Shown: in pieces, positions 1 through 7,945 of the stretch
Layout of the letters: each line of letters opens with the position of its first letter
Numbering within the stretch: position 1 is the stretch's first letter
Assembly (NCBI GenBank): GCA_023663945.1
Contig: JAMPGL010000007.1
Coordinates: 1 to 64,000, forward strand
Source of the DNA: Lachnospiraceae bacterium
GTDB lineage: Bacteria; Bacillota; Clostridia; Lachnospirales; Lachnospiraceae
DNA length: 64,000 nt
Reading direction: 5' to 3'
Program-made: the position numbers and the translations under genes
The notes under the pieces: model-generated
Told to the model about the DNA's origin: nothing
Seen by the model: only the letters and a program-made list of their open reading frames with translations
The model's database searches: none

Positions 1-1286
1 AGCTTAATCGCTGTAGCGACCTCCCTGTCCCCCACGGTAAACGCCTTCATGCGGATTGTTTCCAATGTATTATACAAAAAATGAGGATTAATCTGACTTG
101 CCAGCATCTTAAACTCCATAGCCTGCTGGGCAGTTAGCAATTCTTTCTCATCAATGCGGGACTTGTACATCTCCGCATCCTTCTGCTTAATCTTCTGCAC
201 CATCACTTCCAAATCGGAAAAAGCTTCCGATAACTCATCCTGACCGCTTACGGAATTAACAATTTCATAGTCCTCATTGCTTGCCTGATGCATTGCCTGA
301 CGCAGCGTTAAAACTCTGGAAGTAAAGTATATCGTAAAATAATGAATAATCATTCCGGGGATTAAAATCGCCAGTAGAATAATGAGCAGACAGATCCAAA
401 TAACATTTCTGACACTGCTGTACGCCTGGTCATTCATGGTAAAAATATAAATTCTGGAATCCGACTGATACATGCGGAGCGTGGACATTTCCACAAAGCA
501 ATTCTTTTCTCCAATCTTCTGCGTCCCTACATATTGAAAATAATCCTCGTCATAGTCAATCTCCACGGGCTGCTCTGACCCATAGAGCTCACGGTCGGAA
601 CTAAAAAAAATCGGTTCCGTATCTACGGAAATCATTGCCGAATATTCCTGACTGTTGATTCGGGTCTTCAAATAATTATCACTGACCCTGATTACCAAAA
701 CGGCGTTGTGAGAACTGTTTTTTAGGGGAATCTTCCGAACCAGACACAAATTCCAATATTCGTTTCCATACTTATCCTCACTTACCATAGGATACCAAAA
801 CACGCTGGACTGGGAGCATCCCTTTTGAAACCATTTGGAATTTTCAATCTGCTCATCCGCCTTATGAAATTGTTTATATTCCATAAAAGAAGGGTTGTCC
901 GTATAAACTTCAATCCCGTCAATCTCCGCATGATTGTAACTGTAATTGTCAAGCACTGTGATTTCTGACGCTCTTTTTTCAAAATTAGCGCGCTGGTAGT
1001 AGCTGTAGCTTAACATTTCCCTCAATCCGTCATCAAACGCCAACTCCTCCGATATGTTATAAATTTGTGTTGTGATTTCAAACAATATGGTTTTTACCCT
1101 CAGATTATCCGATTCCAAAAGATCCCGGTGATAACTTGTCAGAAGCCTTGATGTATTGACCACCAAGAAGCTTCCAATAATTGTAATCGGAAGAACAATT
1201 GCGATAATGTAAATGGCATAAAGCTGCTGCTTAATATTCGCTCTCTTAAAGATATTGAATTTTCTTGATTTTTCCTTTTCCTTCAT
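1..1286 (-). CDS. Sensor histidine kinase, YesM family (3' end cut off by window)
   Basis: Membrane sensor kinase of a two-component system, normally paired with a YesN-type AraC response regulator; here the partner would lie to the left, outside the window. The frame is open from an ATG at 1286 to the window edge (428 codons seen). There is a hydrophobic segment near residues 15-40, an extracellular sensor region of about 250 residues, a second membrane segment coded around 340-400, and a HAMP-like linker. The His_kinase (PF06580) motif INPHFLYNTLETIR follows, with the phospho-acceptor His at residue 402. The HATPase domain is missing because of the window boundary. It is divergent from the GH31 gene, which suggests that the pair controls sugar genes. 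A weak ribosome site (GGGAATT) precedes the start. Confidence 0.9.
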   Translation of the reverse strand, partial: MKEKEKSRKFNIFKRANIKQQLYAIYIIAIVLPITIIGSFLVVNTSRLLTSYHRDLLESDNLRVKTILFEITTQIYNISEELAFDDGLREMLSYSYYQRANFEKRASEITVLDNYSYNHAEIDGIEVYTDNPSFMEYKQFHKADEQIENSKWFQKGCSQSSVFWYPMVSEDKYGNEYWNLCLVRKIPLKNSSHNAVLVIRVSDNYLKTRINSQEYSAMISVDTEPIFFSSDRELYGSEQPVEIDYDEDYFQYVGTQKIGEKNCFVEMSTLRMYQSDSRIYIFTMNDQAYSSVRNVIWICLLIILLAILIPGMIIHYFTIYFTSRVLTLRQAMHQASNEDYEIVNSVSGQDELSEAFSDLEVMVQKIKQKDAEMYKSRIDEKELLTAQQAMEFKMLASQINPHFLYNTLETIRMKAFTVGDREVATAIK

Positions 1287-1336
1287 ATTTAATTCCCGTT
1301 ATCTGGTTTTCTTTTATAGTAAACGACATAATTTTT

Positions 1337-1388
1337 TTTGTAAACATTGAAAAGTACTATTTGCAAACAAATTTTTTTCCCTTATAAT
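1337..1388 (+). promoter_or_regulatory. Promoter of the GH31 gene with two upstream direct repeats
   Basis: TTGCAA (1361-1366), a 16-bp spacer and TATAAT (1383-1388) form a good sigma-A promoter. TTTGTAAACA (1337-1346) and TTTGCAAACA (1360-1369) are direct repeats 23 bp apart, the second overlapping the -35. This is the arrangement expected for an AraC-type activator such as a YesN regulator. The factor is inferred. Confidence 0.55.
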
Positions 1389-1412
1389 GATAGACAAATG
1401 TTTCCTGCAAAG

Positions 1413-1444
1413 GAGTCAAGGTCATGTAAGCATGACTTTGACTC
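1413..1444 (+). repeat. Long 5'-UTR hairpin of a dispersed repeat
   Basis: Two 14-nt arms (1413-1426 and 1431-1444) pair with one G-U wobble around a 4-nt TAAG loop, between the promoter and the start of the GH31 gene. No U-run follows, so it is not a terminator. The right arm is the beginning of a 32-nt sequence (1431-1462) found again at 9988-10019. Confidence 0.7.
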
Positions 1445-1492
1445 GTTGCCCGCGGGAATAAATTTATTGTACAAAGAAAGGACAGGCAAACT

Positions 1493-3829
1493 ATGAAATT
1501 CAGTAACGGCTGTTGGTTACAAAAAGAAGGATGCGGCTGTTTTGCTCCTCAGGAGGTTTATTTTACCACCATAACGGAACAAAAAGTCACTCTTCTTGCA
1601 CCTACTATTCACATTAAAGAAAGAGGAGATGTTTTAGGCGGAATCAATCTGACTCTGGAAATCACCTCCCCTGCACCGGACATTTTTCGTGTCCGCACCT
1701 ATCACTATAAAGGCGCTATTGTCGATACACCTTCATTTGATCTGCAGTTAACTGAAGAGCTTCCCCTTCAGACAGAGGACTCTGAGAAAGAAATTAAAAT
1801 CACCAGCGGGAATACTTCTCTTGTGATAACAAAGGCAGATTGCTCCATGACTTATTTAAGAGGTGATGAGGTCATTACCAAAAGTTCCGGCAAAGACTTG
1901 GCACTGATGAAAACAGACTGGAGAGGTCTTCCTTATGATAAAGGCGATGATGAGGAAACTTATATCCGTCAGATGCTTTCTCTTTCTGTGGGAGAATTGG
2001 TTTACGGTATGGGTGAACGCTTTACTCCCTTTGTCAAAAACGGACAAAGCATAGATATTTGGAACGCTGACGGCGGTACCAGCACGGAGCAGTCCTATAA
2101 GAATATTCCTTTTTACCTTACAAACAGAGGATACGGCGTTTTGGTCAATCATCCGGAGATGGTATCTTTTGAGGTGGGAACGGAGATGGTTACCCGGACG
2201 GAATTTTCCGTAAAGGGCAGTTATCTTGATTATTTCTTAATCAATGGCCCTACCATGAAGGAGGTTTTAGTTAAATACACCGATTTGACCGGAAAGCCTT
2301 CCCTTCCTGCACCTTGGACTTTTGGATTATGGCTGTCCACTTCCTTTACTACTGATTATGACGAAGATACAGTTATGAGCTTTGTAAACGGAATGCTTGA
2401 CCGTGGGATCCCTCTTCGAACCTTCCATTTTGACTGCTTCTGGATGAAGGAGTTTCATTGGACTGATCTTGTATGGGACAGCAGAGTGTTCCCGGATCCT
2501 AAGGGCATGTTGGAGCGCATTAAGGCAAAGGGCTTAAATATCTGTGTCTGGATTAATCCTTACATTGCACAGGAATCGGTTCTCTTTGACGAGGGAATGG
2601 AAAAGGGGTACTTTATCAAGCGCACTAACGGTCAGGTATGGCAGTGGGATATGTGGCAGGCAGGCATGGCAATTGTGGACTACACAAATCCTGAGGCATG
2701 GAAATGGTTTCAGGACAAGCTGGAAATTCTTCTTGATATGGGAGTTGACTGCTTTAAAACTGATTTTGGCGAAAGAATCCCTACCGAAAATGTTACATAT
2801 TATGACGGTTCCGACCCGGTTAAAATGCACAATTATTATACCTATCTGTATAATCAATGCGTCTTTGAGCTATTAGAGAGAAAACGCGGAAAGGGAGAAG
2901 CTGTCCTGTTTGCCCGTTCTGCAACGGTGGGCGGTCAGAAATTCCCTGTACACTGGGGCGGTGACTGCTGGTCCGATTATGAGTCCATGGAAGAAAGCCT
3001 CCGCGGCGGTCTTTCCTTAATGATGAGCGGATTTGGGTTCTGGGCGCATGATATTGGCGGATTCGAGAATACCTCTACCGCAGACGTTTATAAGAGATGG
3101 GTTGCCTTTGGTCTGCTCTCATCTCATTCCAGACTTCACGGAAGCTCTTCTTACCGGGTACCGTGGGTTTATGATGACGAGGCGGTGGATGTTGTCAGAT
3201 TCTTTACCAGATTTAAGGCAAAATTAATGCCTTACCTCTACAAGACATCAATTGACACTTCCAAATCCGGTATCCCTACTATGAGAAGCATGGTAATGGA
3301 ATTTACGGAGGACAAGACTTGTCACTACGTTGACAAGCAGTATATGCTGGGCGACAATCTTTTAGTTGCACCGATTTTCAATGACCAAAGCATGGCAGAA
3401 TACTATCTGCCAAAGGGAACTTGGACAAATCTTTTTACCGGCGAAGTAAAACAGGGCGGATGCTGGATTAACGAAAAACACAGCTATCTCAGTATTCCTC
3501 TGATGGTTAAAGAAAACTCCATCGTGGTGCTTGGTTCCTGTGATGAGAAGCCGGATTATGACTACGGCGACGGCGCTGAAATTCGGATTTATGCTCTTAC
3601 AGACGGCGCCTGTGCATCATCTGTCGTTTACGGCATGGATCAAAAAGAAGAAATTTCCATTACTGCGAAAAAGAATGGAAAAGAAATTCAAATATCTATT
3701 GTTTCCGATAAAGATTACACCGTCCGTCTGGTAAATAAAAGTGTTTCGGGCAGCGGCGCTTCTAAAGATGGAAAGGATACGGTTATTAATTTATCCGGTA
3801 ATGCTGAGCTTACTTTGATAGAAGAATAA
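1493..3829 (+). CDS. yicI: GH31 alpha-xylosidase / alpha-glucosidase (YicI-like)
   Basis: Glycoside hydrolase family 31 enzyme that removes non-reducing alpha-xylosyl or alpha-glucosyl residues from oligosaccharides such as isoprimeverose; cytoplasmic, as no signal peptide is seen. The 778 residues match E. coli YicI (772 aa) along the whole length, from the N-terminal MKFSNGCWL region through the (beta/alpha)8 barrel to the C-terminal beta domains. The catalytic nucleophile is Asp424 in CFKTDFGERIP and the acid/base is Asp491 in HWGGDCWSDYESM. The YicI-type signature WQWDMWQ is present, which favours alpha-xylosidase over maltase. ATG start behind AAAGAAAGGACAGG. It stands alone between a divergent YesM-like kinase and a terminator. 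Confidence 0.93.
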   Translation: MKFSNGCWLQKEGCGCFAPQEVYFTTITEQKVTLLAPTIHIKERGDVLGGINLTLEITSPAPDIFRVRTYHYKGAIVDTPSFDLQLTEELPLQTEDSEKEIKITSGNTSLVITKADCSMTYLRGDEVITKSSGKDLALMKTDWRGLPYDKGDDEETYIRQMLSLSVGELVYGMGERFTPFVKNGQSIDIWNADGGTSTEQSYKNIPFYLTNRGYGVLVNHPEMVSFEVGTEMVTRTEFSVKGSYLDYFLINGPTMKEVLVKYTDLTGKPSLPAPWTFGLWLSTSFTTDYDEDTVMSFVNGMLDRGIPLRTFHFDCFWMKEFHWTDLVWDSRVFPDPKGMLERIKAKGLNICVWINPYIAQESVLFDEGMEKGYFIKRTNGQVWQWDMWQAGMAIVDYTNPEAWKWFQDKLEILLDMGVDCFKTDFGERIPTENVTYYDGSDPVKMHNYYTYLYNQCVFELLERKRGKGEAVLFARSATVGGQKFPVHWGGDCWSDYESMEESLRGGLSLMMSGFGFWAHDIGGFENTSTADVYKRWVAFGLLSSHSRLHGSSSYRVPWVYDDEAVDVVRFFTRFKAKLMPYLYKTSIDTSKSGIPTMRSMVMEFTEDKTCHYVDKQYMLGDNLLVAPIFNDQSMAEYYLPKGTWTNLFTGEVKQGGCWINEKHSYLSIPLMVKENSIVVLGSCDEKPDYDYGDGAEIRIYALTDGACASSVVYGMDQKEEISITAKKNGKEIQISIVSDKDYTVRLVNKSVSGSGASKDGKDTVINLSGNAELTLIEE

Positions 3830-3840
3830 TCAAAAACAAG

Positions 3841-3882
3841 AAAGGCTGTAAATTCAGAAATAAACCGAATTTACAGCCTTTT
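3841..3882. terminator. Bidirectional terminator between GH31 gene and tRNA-Arg
   Basis: A 15-bp perfect stem (3841-3855 with 3867-3881) lies 12 nt after the GH31 stop codon. It is T-rich on the plus side and followed by CTTGTTTTTG on the minus side, so it probably serves both the GH31 transcript and the convergent tRNA. Confidence 0.75.
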
Positions 3883-3884
3883 AA

Positions 3885-3956
3885 CGTTCCCTGCGAGAAT
3901 CGAACTCACAACTGGGGCTTAGGAGGCTCCTGTTATATCCATTTAACTAAGGGAAC
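3885..3956 (-). tRNA. tRNA-Arg (anticodon CCU)
   Basis: The minus strand folds into a cloverleaf. The 7-bp acceptor stem is GTTCCCT/AGGGAAC, the D stem GTTA/TAAC, the anticodon loop CTCCTAA with anticodon CCU (codon AGG), and the T arm GTGAG-TTCGATT-CTCGC with the invariant TTCGA. The discriminator base is G and CCA is not encoded. The anticodon stem GGAGC/GCCCC has an A-C mismatch at its third pair, unusual but tolerated. Length is 72 nt. Confidence 0.88.
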
Positions 3957-3992
3957 ACTTATGGGAACCTTATTGGAAACCATATTGGAACC
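3957..3992 (-). repeat. Degenerate tandem copies of the tRNA 5' end
   Basis: Reading the minus strand toward the tRNA, the units GGTTCCAATAT, GGTTTCCAATAA and GGTTCCCATAA precede the true tRNA start GTGTTCCCTTAG. They look like slipped or scarred duplications of the acceptor 5' strand, inside the precursor leader. Confidence 0.5.
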
Positions 3993-4026
3993 GGCACTGC
4001 TTCTATGCCTCTTTCACAACGATGCT

Positions 4027-4055
4027 ATTTTAACATAAATTGAATATCCTGACAA
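4027..4055 (-). promoter_or_regulatory. Promoter of tRNA-Arg
   Basis: On the minus strand TTGTCA (-35, 4050-4055), a 17-bp spacer and TAAAAT (-10, 4027-4032). The predicted RNA start near 4020 gives a leader of about 64 nt before the mature tRNA. Confidence 0.6.
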
Positions 4056-4076
4056 CTGTTTCTAACCCGGTTTCTG

Positions 4077-4982
4077 CTAATTTGGAAAATTAATATATCC
4101 CTGCATCCAGATGATTCCTTTAAATCTTCTTCCCACGGCAGGCTCCCCGTAAAGGTCTTCCTTGTTGATGCAAAGGTCAAATACCATATCGTTACAGCTG
4201 AGGGTCATCAGATAAATTTCTTCCTCAGTAAGTTTATTTCTAAGCAGACTGCACTCCACAATTTCGGCTAAAACGGAATACTGGTCGCACTCAACGCCGT
4301 AAGGCATGAAGCAGGTATCCACCAGACTAAAAACATCTTCTTTTTGTATCTTTCTGGATATGGCAGTGTATGTGTCCATATCATCGAGCGTCAAACTTTC
4401 AATTGCCTCCTCGTCGCCTCTGCGCGCCGCATTTAAAAGCTGGGTTCTGTTGGTGGTCACCTTTTTATTTTTGATAAGATCCTTCTCACTTTTAATGATC
4501 GGCATCATAATCGTGCCTTTGGTGGAAAGCGCCGTCAAAATTAAGGTAGTTCCCCTGACCGGAAGGATTCCCATATTTTGGGCTTTCACATAGGGAATCA
4601 TATTTTGAAGGTAAAAGATAAGGGAAACGCCTATTCTCACATCATCACATACGCCTGCATAGGACTCCTGAGCCGCATGTCTTTCTACGGAGACATCCTC
4701 CTCGGAGCTTATTATGCTTCCTTTCAGATAAGGAAAATAATAATCATAGGTGAACCTGTCTTCGCTGTCAAATTCACCGCATACAGAAATTCCTATCGTG
4801 TCAACCGTAGAACCTTCCACTACTTCGGTAAAATCCCTGCCGAACTCTGCTAAGAGCGCATCCTCTCCATTGGAAGTATAAGAACGTTCCGTGCCTTCAA
4901 CTACCACATCGGTAAGAAGCTTCTGAAGCTCTTTTCTATCTGTCAATTTGCTAAAACCTATTGAACGCATGTATTTATGCAA
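4077..4982 (-). CDS. DUF3881 family protein
   Basis: Conserved protein of unknown function. From memory it matches the DUF3881 family, which is largely confined to Lachnospiraceae and relatives. There is no signal peptide or membrane segment; it is acidic and probably cytoplasmic. The frame is open to a TTG at 5003, but the strong Shine-Dalgarno AAGGAGGTG lies inside that extension. I therefore place the start at the TTG at 4982 (8-nt spacing), giving 301 residues that begin M-HKYMRSIGF. The next ATG is too far from the ribosome site. It is the last gene of the HD-GYP-serS operon, 30 nt after the serS stop. No catalytic motif is evident, and its association with SerRS is only positional. Confidence 0.75.
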   Translation of the reverse strand: MHKYMRSIGFSKLTDRKELQKLLTDVVVEGTERSYTSNGEDALLAEFGRDFTEVVEGSTVDTIGISVCGEFDSEDRFTYDYYFPYLKGSIISSEEDVSVERHAAQESYAGVCDDVRIGVSLIFYLQNMIPYVKAQNMGILPVRGTTLILTALSTKGTIMMPIIKSEKDLIKNKKVTTNRTQLLNAARRGDEEAIESLTLDDMDTYTAISRKIQKEDVFSLVDTCFMPYGVECDQYSVLAEIVECSLLRNKLTEEEIYLMTLSCNDMVFDLCINKEDLYGEPAVGRRFKGIIWMQGYINFPN

Positions 4983-5012
4983 GGATATCACCTCCTTCTC
5001 CAATCAGCTTTC

Positions 5013-6290
5013 TTATCTGATTTCTTCTTTTCCACCCATGTAGGGACGCAGCACTTCCGGAATCCTGATGGATCCGTCAGCCTGAAGATTATTCTCCAAA
5101 AATGCAATCAGCATTCTCGGGGGTGCAACTACTGTATTATTTAATGTATGTGCAAAATACTTTCCGTTCTCTCCATTTACACGGATTTTTAATCTTCTTG
5201 CCTGAGCGTCTCCTAAATTGGAACAGCTTCCCACTTCAAAATACTTCTTTTGTCTGGGAGACCATGCTTCCACATCATATGATTTTACCTTAAGATCCGC
5301 CAAATCTCCTGAACAGCATTCAATCGTCCTTACCGGAATATCCAGAGAGCGGAATAGGTCAACGGTATTCTGCCACAGTTTATCAAACCACATAGGAGAC
5401 TCCTCCGGTCTGCATACGACAATCATCTCCTGCTTTTCAAACTGGTGAATCCGGTAAACGCCTCTCTCCTCCAGACCATGCGCTCCCTTTTCTTTTCGGA
5501 AGCAGGGAGAATAGCTGGTCAATGTCTTAGGAAGCTCCTCCTCCTGAATAATCGTATCAATAAACTTACCAATCATGGAATGCTCCGATGTACCGATTAG
5601 ATACAAATCCTCTCCCTCAATCTTATACATCATGGCGTCCATCTCTGCAAAGCTCATAACTCCCGTGACAACATTGCTTCTAATCATAAAAGGAGGAACA
5701 CAGTAGGTAAATCCTCTGTCAATCATAAAATCTCTTGCATAAGAGATAACCGCCGAATGAAGTCTTGCAATATCGCCCATCAGGTAATAAAATCCGTTTC
5801 CTGCTACCTTTCTGGCGCTGTCGAGGTCAATTCCGTTTAATTTCTCCATAATTTCTGTGTGATAAGGAACTTCAAAATCAGGAACTACAGGTTCTCCATA
5901 CTTTTGGATTTCAACGTTTTCGGTATCATTCTTACCGATAGGCACGCTGGGGTCGATAATGTTTGGAATTACCATCATGATTTTTGTAATCTTTTCGTTT
6001 AATTCCTTCTCCTGCTCTTCTAACTCTACAAGCCTCTTTGCTCCGGCTGCAACCTCCGCTTTCTTCTCTTCTGCTTCCTGCTTTTTGCCTTGAGCCATCA
6101 ACGCGCCGATTTCTTTGGAAATCTTGTTCCTGTTTGCACGGAGGTCATCCGCCTCCTGTTTTGCCTTACGGCTTTCCTGATCAAGAGTGATTACCTCGTC
6201 CACTAACGCTAACTTTTCATCCTGAAATTTCTTTTTGATATTTTCTTTTACTGCATCAGGATTTTCCCTCAAAAATTTAATATCTATCAT
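5013..6290 (-). CDS. serS: Seryl-tRNA synthetase
   Basis: Class II aminoacyl-tRNA synthetase charging tRNA-Ser and tRNA-Sec. Residues 1-110 form the N-terminal coiled-coil arm that binds the long variable arm of tRNA-Ser. Motif 2 is at about 264-289 (FRKEKGAHGLEERGVYRIHQF), with the ATP-binding arginines. Motif 3 near 384-400 reads NNTVVAPPRMLIAFLEN instead of the more common GSGLAVGRTLVAILEN type, so this is the divergent clostridial form. Length 425 aa is normal. ATG start. There is no room for a T-box leader: the upstream HD-GYP gene ends only 28 nt away, so serS is expressed from the upstream operon promoter. Confidence 0.95.
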   Translation of the reverse strand: MIDIKFLRENPDAVKENIKKKFQDEKLALVDEVITLDQESRKAKQEADDLRANRNKISKEIGALMAQGKKQEAEEKKAEVAAGAKRLVELEEQEKELNEKITKIMMVIPNIIDPSVPIGKNDTENVEIQKYGEPVVPDFEVPYHTEIMEKLNGIDLDSARKVAGNGFYYLMGDIARLHSAVISYARDFMIDRGFTYCVPPFMIRSNVVTGVMSFAEMDAMMYKIEGEDLYLIGTSEHSMIGKFIDTIIQEEELPKTLTSYSPCFRKEKGAHGLEERGVYRIHQFEKQEMIVVCRPEESPMWFDKLWQNTVDLFRSLDIPVRTIECCSGDLADLKVKSYDVEAWSPRQKKYFEVGSCSNLGDAQARRLKIRVNGENGKYFAHTLNNTVVAPPRMLIAFLENNLQADGSIRIPEVLRPYMGGKEEIR

Positions 6291-6318
6291 ATTTATTTCC
6301 TCCCTTATTTATTCTCGG

Positions 6319-7374
6319 CTATTCGAGTACTTTTTCAATAAAAACATGATTAATCTTGATAAGGTCGATAATCTTAGGGTTGTTTACAGCATTACCATTT
6401 TTATCTTTAATAATCTGAACTACCGGTCTATCCGGAAATTCTCTGTTCTGCCTGATTACGGTTCCGGTTGCTTTATCACTTAAAAGCACGCGGCTTCCCA
6501 CAGGATATACGGCGGTAAACTCCAAAAATACATTTACAATATCTGCACTGAACTTGACGCCTCTGAAAACCTTAAGATACTCCACCGCTTCGTACACTTT
6601 AATTCTTTTGCGCCCTATTCCGCAGATCATTTCATCAAAGCTGTCGCAGATGCCGACTACCTGTGCTTCTAAGGAAATCTCTTTTGCATGAAGCGGATAC
6701 CCTTCTCCGTCTAAAGTCTCATGATGGCATAAAATAATATTCTTGCTTACATCTGAAATCCAATTTTCATTCTGCAATACAGAATAACCGTAAACCGGAT
6801 GTTTTTTAAATTCTGCCAATTCTACCTTAGATAACTTCGATATATCCTGATTGTCGTAATTGATGGTGAGATAACGCAATCCCAAATCATGTAAAAGACA
6901 GCCTACGCCAATATCATGCACCGTCTCCTGAGAAAGACCCAGCTTTAATGCAATCAAAGTTGCAAGGGAACAAATACTGATGGAATGTTCATAGATGTCG
7001 GAGCTTCTTTCCCTAATATCAAATATCTTTTCAACTACCTCGTCCTCTTCCATAATATTTGATATGATATGATCCGCCGTTCTGCTGAGCTCCATCAATT
7101 CATCGTTCTTGCTGTAAGTATGCTTTTCCAAAATTGATTTTACCTTTTCATGAAAAATACTTTCAGCATCCGATTTTAAAAGGACAACTTCCTGTCCATG
7201 CACCTGCTCTTCATCCTTAATATATACTTCGCTGATGCCAAACTCTTTGATCTTTTCAATATATTCGGCTTGTAATGTTATCTCTTCTGATAATAAAACA
7301 CGAAATTCCGAAGTCATTATTGCTCTGGCTAATATTTCCCCGCCTTTTAAATCATCCACCCTACACAACTTCAT
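6319..7374 (-). CDS. HD-GYP domain protein (probable cyclic-di-GMP phosphodiesterase)
   Basis: Metal-dependent phosphohydrolase of the HD-GYP class, which linearises cyclic di-GMP. The N-terminal 120 residues form an uncharacterised module. The HD domain begins around residue 125 with SDIYEHSISIC, carries the metal pair in LLHDLG, and ends with the signature HHETLDGEGYP. The C-terminal 70 residues resemble the small beta domain seen in many Firmicute HD-GYP proteins. No membrane segment or receiver domain is visible, so it acts in the cytosol. The ATG at 7374 has GAGGTG 5 nt upstream. It is 15 nt behind the DUF4446 gene and immediately upstream of serS. The window also contains a GGDEF cyclase (46.8 kb), so both arms of a cyclic-di-GMP circuit are present. 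Confidence 0.88.
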   Translation of the reverse strand: MKLCRVDDLKGGEILARAIMTSEFRVLLSEEITLQAEYIEKIKEFGISEVYIKDEEQVHGQEVVLLKSDAESIFHEKVKSILEKHTYSKNDELMELSRTADHIISNIMEEDEVVEKIFDIRERSSDIYEHSISICSLATLIALKLGLSQETVHDIGVGCLLHDLGLRYLTINYDNQDISKLSKVELAEFKKHPVYGYSVLQNENWISDVSKNIILCHHETLDGEGYPLHAKEISLEAQVVGICDSFDEMICGIGRKRIKVYEAVEYLKVFRGVKFSADIVNVFLEFTAVYPVGSRVLLSDKATGTVIRQNREFPDRPVVQIIKDKNGNAVNNPKIIDLIKINHVFIEKVLE

Positions 7375-7389
7375 TGCATCACCTCAATA

Positions 7390-7905
7390 CTACTCGTTAA
7401 CTCCTATAGCAATATTTAATGCCTTTTTTTCTTCATTCCCTAATGATATTCCAGACTCTCCGTTCTTGATTTCTTTTGTATAAGAATAACATCCTTCTGC
7501 ACTATGTACAGAATTGAGGATAAATCCATTATTATTTTCATCCAGCAGGGCAATACAAAAACTTAATTGCCCGCCCATTTGATTAAATGCATCATACTTG
7601 ACTACGCCAAACTTTTGAAATGCAGATTCAAAATTTTTGAAAAGGGTACGGATATCCTTTTTGTTCTTTTCAATTGCAGTTTTGAGAAACTTGTTATCCT
7701 CAAAGAGACCTACAATCTCATGCTCCAAACTTTTGGCGCTTTTGCCCTGCATAAACTTTTTATAGATCTTGGTCATTTTATGGATAGAACATACATTTAC
7801 TATGCTGATTATCAGTAATATTAATATTATCGCCAGCATAGCGCAGATTACAATACCCATATCCAAATTTCCAAGACCAATTCCATCTAAAAAGGAATTA
7901 TTCAT
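7390..7905 (-). CDS. DUF4446 family protein
   Basis: Small protein with one N-terminal membrane helix (about residues 17-40) followed by a coiled-coil linker (about 65-95) and a soluble C-terminal domain ending GISLGNEEKKALNIAIG. From memory this is DUF4446, which commonly sits directly downstream of parB in clostridia, as here (40 nt after the parB stop). Function is unknown; a membrane anchor next to the segregation proteins makes a link to origin positioning conceivable, but that is speculation. 171 aa is the usual length. Confidence 0.82.
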   Translation of the reverse strand: MNNSFLDGIGLGNLDMGIVICAMLAIILILLIISIVNVCSIHKMTKIYKKFMQGKSAKSLEHEIVGLFEDNKFLKTAIEKNKKDIRTLFKNFESAFQKFGVVKYDAFNQMGGQLSFCIALLDENNNGFILNSVHSAEGCYSYTKEIKNGESGISLGNEEKKALNIAIGVNE

Positions 7906-7945
7906 ATCAATTGTACCTTTCTGTCTCTTTTGTTATTTTGTCGAG

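Noticed and set aside
1337..1369. CcpA cre site at the GH31 promoter
   Set aside because: The TTTGCAAACA elements are direct repeats and do not fit the pseudo-palindromic cre consensus.
6291..6318. T-box or other leader for serS
   Set aside because: Only 28 nt separate serS from the upstream HD-GYP gene, far too short for a T-box, and no specifier hairpin is seen.
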